From contig JACGWO010000002.1 of NCBI GenBank assembly GCA_034509735.1, positions 43,727,702 through 43,791,701 of the forward strand: a DNA stretch of 64,000 nucleotides, in the 5' to 3' direction. Positions 10,845 through 21,499 of this stretch are shown one piece after another. The notes below the pieces were generated by a model. The model was not told where the DNA came from, made no database searches, and saw nothing but the letters and a program-made list of their open reading frames with translations. The position numbers were made by a program, and so were the translations under genes. The stretch is from Sesamum alatum. Its lineage: Eukaryota; Streptophyta; Magnoliopsida; Lamiales; Pedaliaceae. Position 1 is the stretch's first letter, and every line of letters begins with the position of its first letter.

Positions 10845-12101
10845 TCTATATATAATAAAACAGAATCATTGGGGCTATCCACCCAAGCGCCACGTATGCG
10901 CAGATGTGTGGATAGCCTCAATGAGCTCTATTCTGCCAAATGGAATTTAACTACTTTTTAGATAAAAGAGAAAAAAAATATTAGTATTTATCCAAAAGAA
11001 TCTAATCGACATTATATATTTATATACTTTTAATAAGTAAATAAAAAATATATTTATCCAAGATATATTTACTTATTTTATAGAATACATCCAATAGTTT
11101 ATCCAGAAAAGAATATTATTTTCTAAAAAATAATTAAATAGAACTATATAATATTATTTTAAATATAAAAATAAGTAAATAATTAGTACATTAAAAAATT
11201 AAGTTAACAACTATAAAAATACGAAAGTATATTAAACACATAAATAAATTTGGATTATTTTACTAAATATTTACCTGAAAAAATGAGTGAATCTTTTGGA
11301 TAAATAAATAATGGTGCACTTATCTAAATTTAATCATAAGATAAATGACAATTTTTTAAGTTCCAAAATAACTAAGTAAGTAAAAATTACAAATAATTCA
11401 ATATTTAAAATAAAACGAGTAATAGACAAATAATTCAAAATTTAAAAAATAAAATATTTAGTGAATATTAAAAATATAAGAATATTATTTAATGTTAAAA
11501 TGAATTTTAGATTAATTATATCCTTGACTAATTTATCTTTTGGTTACATTCAAATCATTTATCAACACTAAATAAATATAAAATATTTTCTTACATGGCA
11601 AAATAAAATTCAAATAGACACCGAAGAACTATGGTTTATAAAAGCTAATAAAAAATTAAAAATAAAGTAAATTTTTATATTTAAAAAAATTAAAAATTAA
11701 TATGAATTCACAAATAAAAAAAATGTTGAAAGATGTAAAATAAGTTTGAATTTTAGGTTGTGTCCCTAACCAATTTACCCGAACAAATTTGTAAATCTTT
11801 ATAACATCAAATAATCTATCATTTATCTAATTTAAATAAAATAAAATATTTTTGCAATTTATAAACAAAGCGATTAAAAGAATATAAGAATCTATGATTG
11901 TATGGATATTTTTCTAAATAATTAATGATAACTCATTTAATTCAAGAAAACTTATATTTTATATAATTTTTATTAGAACTAATATACAAAAATAGAAAAT
12001 TTTTGTTCAACTTTATAAGTATATATTTTCAAATATTTATTATTATAGTCATGATTTAAATTGAAAATACTCCCCGTGCCTTGGCACGGGTTCTGTACTA
12101 G
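10845..12101 (+). mobile_element. Complete non-autonomous Helitron, 1257 bp
   Basis: The 5' end is TCTATATATAATAAAACAGA, a typical plant Helitron start, preceded by A. The 3' end is CTAG at 12098-12101, followed by T. A GC hairpin (CCCGTGCC, loop TT, GGCACGGG) lies 7 bases before CTAG. A to T flanks with no target duplication match the rolling-circle insertion rule. Near the 5' end, GGCTATCCAC and GTGGATAGCC form a subterminal inverted pair (about 10877-10917). No Rep/helicase gene is present, so movement would depend on another element. Confidence 0.9.
12073..12101 (+). other. Helitron 3' hairpin and CTAG terminus
   Basis: Perfect 8-bp stem (12073-12080 with 12083-12090) and 2-base loop, then TTCTGTA and CTAG. 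This is the structure that marks the end of Helitron transfer. Confidence 0.92.
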
Positions 12102-12105
12102 TATA

Positions 12106-12356
12106 AAAAATATATAAAAGAGACATGATTTGATAACGAACAATATTTTTTGTCTCCCGGTGTATAACACAATACATACAATATATTTTTAATATTATTT
12201 AAAATTAACTCCAAAAAGAAATCCAAATATATACTATATCTCTAACACACTCTTCTCTCTCTATCTCCACAAATCAAAATAAAATGAACTAAAAATAAAA
12301 CCAAACACTATGCAACTATTTTTTGTACACCACAAAAAAAAAATGGAATGGACATT
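12106..12356. repeat. Direct repeat of 9640-9890 flanking the Helitron array
   Basis: About 245 bases from AAAATATATAAAAGAGACAT to AATGGAATGGACAT repeat the segment at about 9640-9890 with few differences. The Helitron units therefore sit between two long direct copies of the same sequence. Confidence 0.75.
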
Positions 12357-13445
12357 TTGGAATGACCAAAATTTGTCACATGGGACGGGTTTTTCAATTG
12401 AGTTTCAACGGATGACGTCGTCACCGCATTCAGAACCCGTTTACAAGATTTGAGCCGGCCGAATAGTCCAAAAACCATAGCAAATGAAAATCCGTCACAA
12501 CTCATCGCAAATTAAACTTGTCCCAATAATTGGCATGTATGTCATTTGAAGGTTCTTTTGCAATGGTCAATACTTCTCCGATTCGTGACGGATTTTGCGA
12601 ATGGTGATATTGCGAACGGTGAACGTAAAAAAAAAAGATTTTGTCGCAACATTTTGCCAAAATCCATATAAAATTCACAAATTTTGGGGACAATTTTTTT
12701 TTTTTTTTTTTCTGTTGCCACTCGTCTAAAAAACGTCCCAAAAGTTGATGTATTTCATTTGCAACGAGTCTTTGCAATAGATAATGTCTGTCTAGAAATA
12801 AATGTACCCAACTATTTTTGGATACAATATCTCTATTGATAACCGAATTTGTCTCAAATTTCAACACATGTAAGATGATGTTTGTTTAATCATATTAAAT
12901 TGTCTTATTTAAAATCGGATGACCTAATTGAATGATGGACTGCACAAGATAGCTAATCTTATTTTCCGAATATATATCTCTAAATCTGAAAATCAGATTT
13001 ATCTCAAACTTCAACACATATAAGATGGTGTCAGTTTAATCATATCAAACGGTCTAATTAAAAATAGGATGATCCAATTGAATGATGGATTGGCCAAGGA
13101 TAGCTAGTCTTATTTTATGAATATGAATATGCCAGAAATTTTTTTATATGTAATTCAATGTATGTAATTCAATGTGATCTTTGTTATTTTCTATTCCATT
13201 TCCGTTTCTCGAATGAATTTATTTATCTACAAATTGTTTTAAAAAATATACAATAATAATGAATTAATTTTGTGATTGATTTTGGGACGAGTTGTGAATT
13301 TTTGGAATGAGTTACACAATATGACATCGTTTTTTCTTTTTTAAAATAATTTTAAATTAATATTGCGACGAGTTATGAAACGAATTTTGGATAACTTTTT
13401 TTATTAAATGTTGGGACGGGTGTTACCAACACCCGTCCCAAATAC
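12357..13445. repeat. Decayed DNA-transposon sequence with GGGACGGGT motifs
   Basis: Repeated words GGGACGGGT, GACGAGTT and their complements (ACCCGTCCC, AACTCATCGC) are scattered through the region, as in subterminal regions of CACTA-like elements. The possible left tip is CACCACAAAAAAAAAATGGA near 12330. Segments at about 12850-12990 and 13005-13130 are a tandem duplication (TCAACACATxTAAGATG and TCCAATTGAATGATGG in both). At 13411-13441 a perfect 14-bp stem closes a 3-base loop. The right border is not found. Confidence 0.4.
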
Positions 13446-13539
13446 TTATAGATATTAGCCCCTTAGAAAATTTTTAGGATTACTCTTTCTCTTCCCCATT
13501 TCAGCCTACTCCTGCCCCCTTTCCCCCTTTCTCCCTGAA

Positions 13540-14190
13540 GCGGGGTATGAAAATATTTTTTTGGCAATTTGGTCCTTCCGTTAACTTCTTCATTAAAGTT
13601 TTTTAAGTTTTTGTCCAGTACACTAATTTTTTTTATTTTTTTATGAATTTCAAGGAAGAAAATCCAAAAAAAAAAAAAACAACAAATTTTCTATAGAATC
13701 TACAAAATTATATATAAAAGCATAAATTTATAGGAAAAAATTGTTTCTCACTTCAAATTTATCAAAATATTATCATGAAGCATTTAATAAGTTTCTTAAA
13801 CGAAAAATAAAGTTAAAAGTTTTCAGATCCTATAATCTTACTTAAAAGTTAAAACAAAAAATTCTTAATCTATGTTCAAATAAATAAAAAATAATAATTT
13901 CAATCATATTAAAACAAAAAAAATATTGTTTAAATTTATTTATTTTTCCTCTTGAAGTTCAAAAAAGATTAGAGAAAATGAATGTATTGAACTAAAATTT
14001 GAAAAATACCCCAAAACAGAAGAAAAATGGCAAAATTTTCCACTTATATTGAAATTTCCAATAATTTTGACGGAGTTAATGGAAGGACCAAAATTATAAA
14101 AATAAAATAAAATTGAGAACCAAATTACAACCCGAATTGTTTGAAGACCAAAATCGCATTAGTGCCTAAGTTTGAGGACTTAAGAAAAGG
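13540..14190. repeat. Possible MITE with ATTTGGTCCTTCC ends
   Basis: CAATTTGGTCCTTCCGTTAA at about 13566 reappears inverted near 14068-14090 (TTAATGGAAGGACCAAAATT), with looser similarity outside. The centre is A-rich and non-coding. Target duplication not identified. Confidence 0.4.
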
Positions 14191-14269
14191 TTTTCGTTGT
14201 CCATAAAAAATTTTCAAAAAATTCAAAAAGATGAGTAAAACCCTGTTCCTGGGGGGAATATTTTAGGAT

Positions 14270-15440
14270 AAAGTGAAGAGGCGTGTAATAATAATAATTC
14301 GAAGTAAGAAATCAAAATGCCAAGAGCCGCGCGCACCAAGGAATAAATTAATTAGCCCTGTTATTATTATTATATGGCATTATAGTATAAAAAAGTAAAC
14401 AAGAGGAAGCTTTGTTCCGACACAAATGGTCTTTAATTAAAGTAGATGACTTGTATCATCACCATGGATTAAAGTTTCGTTTTTAACAAATGTTTCGAAA
14501 TTTATAACTATTAGAAACTTTTTGAAAACATTTCGAAAACGCTATAGAAAAATCGTAAAATTAAAGAAACATACATAATAGTCATAATTTTTTTTTAAAA
14601 TATTACCTTTATTTTTTAAATTCAAATATATGTAGTTTAATTTTGCATCATTTAGGCAATTAACATTATTTTTTTGTAGTATAATTATTTCTTTGGAGTT
14701 ATTACTTGATGTAGCTGCTATAAAAACTAAATAATAATAATATAATATTTATGTTTAACTGTGTTATAAAATATTTATATTACGTTAATACTTATACATA
14801 TAACATTACTAATTTAACTTAATATTAAATTTGTTATCATTAAATGAAATACTTATGTATAACACAAGAATTTATATATTTATAGCTAGAAGTATGAGAT
14901 AAATGTTTCGTTGAAAAATTAGAAAAAATAAAAAGTTCTTAGGAAACTCAAAGATTTCGAAGGAAAATTAAGAAAAATGAAATGTTTCGAAGGAAACTAG
15001 ATAATTTCAAAACTATCATATCTTTTTATTTTCATATCATAAAAAAGGAAATCGTTTCCATAGTTTTGATGAAAACGCATGAAATTTTAAATCATGATCA
15101 TGAGTGCATTAGGTGAAGATTTTGTTACATATAATAATAATCAATCAATTGCATTTAGAGCGTAAACTTTACTAAAAGTGAAGAGGCGTATAATAATATA
15201 TATTCAAACTAAGAAATCAAAATGCCACACCGAGGAATAAATTAATTACCCCTGTTAATATTATTATATAGCATTATAATATAAAAAAGTAAACAAGAGG
15301 AAGCTTCGTTCCGACACAAATGGTCTTTAATTATTATTAAAGAAAGACAAAAGTAGATGCCTTGTATCATGAGTGCGTTAGGTGAAGCTTTTGTTACATA
15401 TAATAATCAATGAATTAGATTTAGACTAGAAAAATAGGCG
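14270..15440. repeat. Direct duplication upstream of membrane gene 2
   Basis: The block around GAAATCAAAATGCCA, GGAATAAATTAATTA, AAGTAAACAAGAGGAAGC and CCGACACAAATGGTC is present at about 14285-14459 and again at about 15195-15367. The tail GAGTGCATTAGGTGAAG follows each copy (15101 and 15371), but in the first copy an insertion of about 635 bases separates body and tail. Confidence 0.7.
14464..15095. mobile_element. Insertion with inverted ends splitting one duplicated block
   Basis: Comparison with the unbroken copy at 15360-15375 defines the interruption between CTTGTATCAT and GAGTGC. The left end ATGGATTAAAGTTTCG resembles the reverse complement of the right end (ATGATTTAAAATTTCATG). Inside, TTTCGAAA-type words recur. 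No coding frame. The flanking duplication is not clean, so superfamily is open. Confidence 0.55.
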
Positions 15441-15676
15441 GGCGATGATGACTATGAACATGATTATCAAATTAATTATTAATTGTTGGAGGAGTGAGAA
15501 ACACGTCATTTGTTTGATTAGCAATTTCTTTGTCTCTGACTTTCTATTGGAAACTGGAAAGTGTTAAGACCTCAAACACGCTTAATTTGAAGTATATCAA
15601 ATATAAACCACACCAGCTCATGCTGGAAGACTGAGATGTTTGTAAACTAGGGATTGGGAACTAACCTCTTCTACTC

Positions 15677-16186
15677 ATGGATCCACAATCGTTGGAGGAG
15701 CTGAATCTGAATTACAAGGAGTTGAGGTCCTTGATTGAAATATTGGAAAAAAAAGTCCAGCACTCAAAAGCTAGGGCTGCTCAATTGGGGGGACTCTACG
15801 TGGTCTCCCAACTCATCATTTATGGTCAGGTGATTCTTCCCTCCGCCGCGTTGCGAGGAAATTGGTGGATTCCGTTCGGCCTCTCGGCTGCCGTTTCAAC
15901 TGCCTTCTGGCTGACGCTCATCGCCACCGTCAACGACTTCATGGAGTTTAGAGAGCAGCAGCAGCTTGCCTTCCTGGAGCAGCAAAGGACGTACCGGAAG
16001 ATATACGCGATCAGGAATGGCCAGAAACAAAATACCGCCGGCGCCGGCACCGCTCAGCAGAGATTAGCTAAGGCTTTCGCCACAGTGCGGCGTAAACGGT
16101 ATGCATATGTCGGGGCAGTGCTATCTGCATTGTTCTGCTTCACTTTGCTCGTCTCTTACGCCCTATTCTCCATTCCCCGACTCTGA
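15677..16186 (+). CDS. Uncharacterised plant three-TM protein with N-terminal coiled coil (paralogue 2)
   Basis: Single-exon frame of 169 residues starting at a good-context ATG (CTCATGGAT). Residues 6-32 (LEELNLNYKELRSLIEILEKK) form a likely coiled coil. Membrane segments lie at about 36-55, 63-85 (WWIPFGLSAAVSTAFWLTLIA) and 142-164. Between TM2 and TM3 is a Q-rich loop (REQQQLAFLEQQ) and a basic stretch before TM3 (VRRKRYAY). Layout and spacing match the protein at 2696-3220, including the W.PF.LS motif opening TM2. Third positions are clearly more G/C-rich than in paralogue 1 and the surroundings. I recognise no enzyme motif. A membrane scaffold or regulator is possible, but no function is assigned. 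Confidence 0.78.
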   Translation: MDPQSLEELNLNYKELRSLIEILEKKVQHSKARAAQLGGLYVVSQLIIYGQVILPSAALRGNWWIPFGLSAAVSTAFWLTLIATVNDFMEFREQQQLAFLEQQRTYRKIYAIRNGQKQNTAGAGTAQQRLAKAFATVRRKRYAYVGAVLSALFCFTLLVSYALFSIPRL

Positions 16187-16748
16187 TGGAGTTTGTCGCT
16201 CCACCCCAATAGAATTTCCACCGGACTTTCTGTTACTTGTTGGTCATGCTTCAGCAGATCTGGTTAATCAAGCCAAACAACTAGTTTAGTATGCCAGATA
16301 ATTGAGGAATTTTCTTTTTTTTTTTTTTTCCTTTTTTTTTTAATAACAGAGTTTGAGGTTGCTACCTACCTATATATGTTTATGTATGTTTTGTTATTAA
16401 TTAGTTGAATCACGTTATTCGTATTATCTCAATAAATTTGTTATATTATAACAATAAAATAGATTTATAATAAGAATATATTAACTAAATTTAATAGGCA
16501 CTTTATAAACGAAAGTTATTATTGTTACAAAGTAAAAGAATATAGTTAAAAAATAAATAATTTTTTCTCCACTTTAATTATTATTTAATATTATAATTAT
16601 ATTTGTTCTACTTGCAATATATGCATCTTTTTTAGTATAAGTAAATCACATTCGTATAAGTAAATTTGGGTTAAGATAATCATATACATACATAACAAAC
16701 ACATAAAAAGATTAAAATACACTATATGTATGTGTGTGTAGGATATAG
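16187..16748 (+). other. 3' flank of membrane gene 2
   Basis: T-rich sequence with CTCAATAAATTTG near 16430, a plausible plant polyadenylation signal about 240 bases after the stop codon. The rest is AT-rich without features. Confidence 0.45.
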
Positions 16749-16920
16749 GAAAAATTACAGTTTACATCCTATAATTTATACTGTTTGCGATTTTAGTCCC
16801 ATTAATTTTTAACGTAGCAATTTTAGTCTCATGGACAGATTACGTTAAAATCTTAACGGATGGAGCACGTGCATGGCACGTGCTCCGAGTCAAACACAGG
16901 TTAAGTTAACAGAGCACGTG
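16749..16920. mobile_element. Half of a MITE, truncated at CACTA copy 0
   Basis: GGAAAAATTACAGTTTACAT opens a typical GATTTTAGTCCCAT-type MITE arm, ending in a central palindrome (GGAGCACGTGCATGGCACGTGCTCC, 25 bases). The opposite arm is absent: CACTA sequence begins at about 16921. A deletion spanning both elements is the simplest reading. Confidence 0.5.
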
Positions 16921-18528
16921 TCATGCCCTCATATGTCTTCTTCTTTTGCTCTTTCGTCAGTGTATATACCGCTTTGGGCATCACGTTTGGTCTCCTTTCG
17001 TCTACCTCAAGCTCCGGCCGGTTACATATGATCTTGAGATCCTTCTATGCACTCATATTGTCCTTTGTTTTCTCCTTAATGTCCATCACAGTATTGAATA
17101 TATTATTGAAAACATTATTCTCAATATGCATGACATCAAAATTGTGTCGTATCAGATGCGCCCCCAGTATTCAAGCTCCCAGAAGATGATTTTCTTCGTC
17201 CACTTATGGTCGACACCGTAGCCTTCCGATTCACTCAACGGTTGTTCGATTGCCACACTAAACGCATCGACACAGGTTCGGATCTGTTCTCCAGTCAGCC
17301 TCGAACTTGCAACCTTCCTTTCTATTCGATTTTTAGTGAAGACTTTCTTGTTCCTGCGATAAGGATGATCCGGTGGTAGGAACTGCCTGTGACAGTCAAA
17401 ATAGCATGCCTTCCGACCGTGCTGTAAATAGAATTTCCGTGTGTCCTCCATACAAATTGGACACCCCATAAAACCGGCGGTACTCTATCCAGACGCTATC
17501 CCATAAGTAGAAAGGTCGTTCGCTATCCACATCAATGCGGCATGCATCATGAATGTCTGGTTTGTCGCAGTATCGTGCGTACGTATACCCACATGCCATA
17601 AATTCTACAACTCCTCGATCAACAGCTCCAAGTAGACATCGATAAGACGTTTTGAATTAGATGGGCCAGGGATCACCATCGTTAGGAACATATACTCAAA
17701 CTTCATACACATTCCCGGTGGGAGATTGTACGGTGTAAGTATCACGGGCCAACATGAGTAAGTTTTACCATACTGGCCGTGCGGTGCAAACTCATCCGTG
17801 CACAACCCAAGTCTAACATTACGAGGCTCAGCTACAAAATCAGGATACGTCTGGTCAAAATGCTTCCAAGCCTCTGCATAGGTCGGAGGACACATAGATC
17901 CTTCCTCCATGTGATGACTCGCATGCCAAGTCATATGCTCTGTTATGGCCTCCGACGCATACAACCTCTACAGTCGAGTGGTAAGCAGTAGGTACCGAAT
18001 CGTAATATGAATTAGGACCCACATCAGATAGACAATACCGAGTACCATCATCAGCTGGTCCCTCCTATTTGTACAAAGACCAGAAAGACGGCCCTGCGGC
18101 ATCGAATACCAACCTCTGGGCCCAATCCATCTGAGCCGCATCACCCCAATGCGAACTACCCTCCTCCTGAACGAGTGGCGTTTGCTGCTGCTGCACATGG
18201 GGCGTTGTCAATGCTTCAAAGTATTCCTGCACCCTCTCCTCACCATACGAAGTCCAATTATAATATTATCGCATAAACCCTTTCATACACAAATCAAAAT
18301 TTACTTCATCTGGTGTTTTGAACCATTCATTTTTGCACTTCCAGTAGGGACACTTAATCTTCTCCCCGTGCATATATGCATGCTGAGACTAGACCCATTC
18401 TAAAAATATTGTAACACCATCCTCAAACTCCGACGTCACACCTAGAACGTCTCGATCATACATTCATTTCCTCAACTGTCTTAACATGATTGGTCCTACG
18501 TAATTCACAACAGTAATTAAATGACGAG

Positions 18529-18561
<33 letters not shown>

Positions 18562-19400
18562 ACTAACCATTACAGAATTTCAATTTCTTATCTGAGCAAA
18601 ACACCTATCAATATCAATGCAAAATTCGCGCAAATAATTGATATGTTCGATTTTCCATATTAAGAATCAACCGGGGGAATTACAACAAAATGAGTTGGAG
18701 AGTAATTATAAGAAGAATGAGAAAGAAGGGAGGGCATATATATATAGAAAAATATTTGAACGGGCATTGGAATATTATTTGGAACACACAACTAGCCGTT
18801 GAAATATAATCGTTGATCCAGCTTTAGGAATGGTCTCAGGCACGGATGTAGAAACGGTAATCTTACCGTTGTAATATAGCAGTTATGGCATATTAGGAAC
18901 GGCATTAGTCACACACAATATTACCGTTCCTAATTGGAGCACAATTGGGAACGGTAATTGTAACAACACTGCATTTCCTATATACCAACAATTTGGAATG
19001 ATCATTGCATTACATTTTTGCTTATGGTGTAAAAGGGTCTAATTTAACACTATATATTGGAACGGTCAAGCAACCGGTCTAAATAGAGCCGGAATTTGGA
19101 ACACATATATGAATTGTACGTGTTCCCGGTCGAGTAGCCGTTCCACCTTTCACACATGTGTTCCAAACGAAATACCAAAATATACCCGGTCCCTTTTAGA
19201 AACGGTAATGGGTTTACATATTGGCACACATATGTTGCCACACAAATAGGAACAGTCGTGTCGTTCCTATACGTTTGTACTACCATTAATTCGAAAGTGA
19301 CGTCATCAACGGTTTTCCGTTCCACAACAGTTCCACTTACCGTTCCTATTTGGAACGGTCGACTATATGAGTTCCAATTCCCGCATTTTTTTGTAGAGTG
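16921..19400 (-). mobile_element. CACTA (En/Spm) element copy 0, truncated
   Basis: It contains only the transposase side of the element and one terminal repeat. The right tip reads TTTTTTTGTAGAGTG (19386-19400), a CACTA end carrying a 2-base insertion, next to the conserved CCCGCA. GGAACGGT/ACCGTTCC motifs fill 18780-19390. The left half (rest of transposase, second gene and left tip) is missing. It is the same family as the copies at 20519-30562 and 46246-54716. Confidence 0.82.
16923..18480 (-). pseudogene. CACTA transposase relic (Transpos_assoc, Tnp2/Transposase_21, start of DUF4218)
   Basis: Reading the minus strand from 18480: the transposase-associated domain (MYDRDVLGV, then a Cys-rich tract), then the Tnp2 core with GLCTDEFAPHG, SCWPVILTPYNLPPG and MVIPGPSN, then GCPICMEDTR and the RHxLxVMHIE-type motif, ending inside DUF4218. 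Frames break at several points (17152-17469, 17605-17964 and others). Part of the core between 17990 and 18090 is missing compared with copy II. The motif carrying the first presumed catalytic aspartate reads CTDEF where the other copies have CTDGF. Not functional. Confidence 0.82.
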
Positions 19401-20518
19401 AAGCATAAAAATCATTGACTAATTTTATAAGTTAGGGTCGAATTAAAAATATAAATGTACATAAATTAAATTACTTATTTTTGAAAATATTAGTAGAAAT
19501 CTTATATACCAAGTAATCTGTGCATTAAATAACCGAAAAAATCATAGACTCATTTAATTCATAAAATAAGCCTTGAATAATATTATTATCATTTTAGAAG
19601 TAAAATTATAAAAACAATTAATTATAAAAACACTTATGATTTAATTATCATATTCTAAGTCTGTTTTTCATAAATAATTTTTTTTAAGATAAACTTATAT
19701 AATGTACTTGTTTCTCATTGAACTTTATTTTCGTTGAACTTGCGGTATTATACTATTAGTTAGGTACCCTAGAGTATTTTTATGGACATATGAAATTATA
19801 CTTTCTATGCAATTTTAATATTTTTAATCAACATAGAAAAAAATAAAAAAATATATAAAACATCTCAATTAAGTTGCTCATATTTTTATAATATCTTATT
19901 ATAAAATTTAACTTACATTAAATTAATGACAAATTGTCCCATGAATTACTTTCCTTGCTTTCAAAGAGATGTTTCTTCGAGTTTTTAAAGTGTACCCATA
20001 CATTTTGTCTAGTTAGTATTAAGATTTTTAACTAATTTTATTTAATTGGTTATAAATAAAACTCTGTATTATGAATGGAACTCTTTATTATAATTTATGT
20101 TTATTATAATCCTATCTTAATTCAACTATCTAAGTAATCAACAACTATTACAAAATTACTTATTTGTACACATAGATTTATAATCTAATATTATGTGAAT
20201 ATGATAAACTTGACATCACAAAAAAGAAAGAAACATAAAACATGGCAACTCGTTCACACTTTTATAATATACACAGATATAGAAATATTTATCTATGGTT
20301 GTATGCCTATGTTTTCTTCTTTTATATTTTTTTTCCAGAAAAAAGATATATGTGGTGGTTTAGGAGTAACATTTACACCTTTTCATATTTTTTTACAAGG
20401 ATCGATTTTTATTGTATGTGCACTGTCATTTTTTTTCTATTATATTAGATATGATTAAAGAATTATATAACGTACCTATTAATGACATCTCAAATGCTCA
20501 AATTACATTTTAGTCTAT
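19401..20518. other. AT-rich spacer between two CACTA copies
   Basis: No coding frame with recognisable similarity and no repeat border was seen. Two short overlapping frames near 20195-20458 are low-complexity. Confidence 0.3.
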
Positions 20519-21330
20519 CACTACAAAAAATGCGGGAATTGCAACAGACATAGAAACGGTTTTTTTTTTTTTTTTTTTTTTTTTTTGTTTGGAACGGTAA
20601 ATAAAGCACTGAATGTTTTTTATCAGCTATTAGGAACGTTTATGGAACGGGCAACCATCCGTTGAAACTAGCGGCATTCCTAATATTTAGGAACGGGCAT
20701 CCCTTGACCGTTCCTATATTGGAACTGTTTTTGGCATACAATGTGAAAATCGTTCCTAATTACCTTTGTGTGTATGCATATATAATTTGTGTATTTGGAA
20801 CACCTTGTTAATGTTTGGAACAGTCACATCAAACGTAAATCGCGTGAATTGGAACGGCAGTTGGAACACGGATTGAAGCGGACCGCATATATTGGAGATA
20901 CATTTCTGCACTGATTCTGGAATACAAATTGAAACGGTGCACTATAAGTTTGGGGATAGATTTAGGAACGATCGTTGGAACACACGTAGACCTTCTTTGT
21001 TAAGGAACGTAGGAACGAATTTGTAATCTTTATTTGGAATACGTGTTTGGACCGGTTTAGGTATTCTATTTAGAACGCTAATCACACCACGAAATCATTG
21101 AATTTGGACTAATTTTAGGAACGGTCGTGCCCTAATTTGGAATTCTTTTTTGTACTGTTTTAGGAACGGATGTCCCCTAATTTGGATTTTTTTTTATACG
21201 ATACTCAGAACGGTCGGCTCATTAAACCGGTAACAAGTTGGAACGGTTACTTTGATTTTTATGCACTCCATGACCGTCTAAACGGCCGTTCCTAAATAAA
21301 TGAATTATTAAATTTTTTTATATAATAATT
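20519..21330. promoter_or_regulatory. Left subterminal GGAACGGT array of CACTA copy I
   Basis: More than a dozen full or one-mismatch copies of GGAACGGT or its complement, in both orientations, as is typical of the transposase-binding subterminal repeats of CACTA elements. A long T-run occurs at about 20560-20586. Confidence 0.75.
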
Positions 21331-21499
21331 ATTATTATTATTATTATTAAAATATATATTAAATTATTAATAATATTTTTGAATTTGGTTATATAATTAT
21401 TATTAAATACCAAAAAGTTGCATAATTTGAAAATAAAAATTATATTAAATAAAAATATTATCCAATTTAATTACAAAAATTGTTAAAAAAATCCTGAAT

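Noticed and set aside
20195..20458. Overlapping 87- and 68-residue frames
   Set aside because: Aromatic-rich translation of T-rich sequence; no evidence of a gene.
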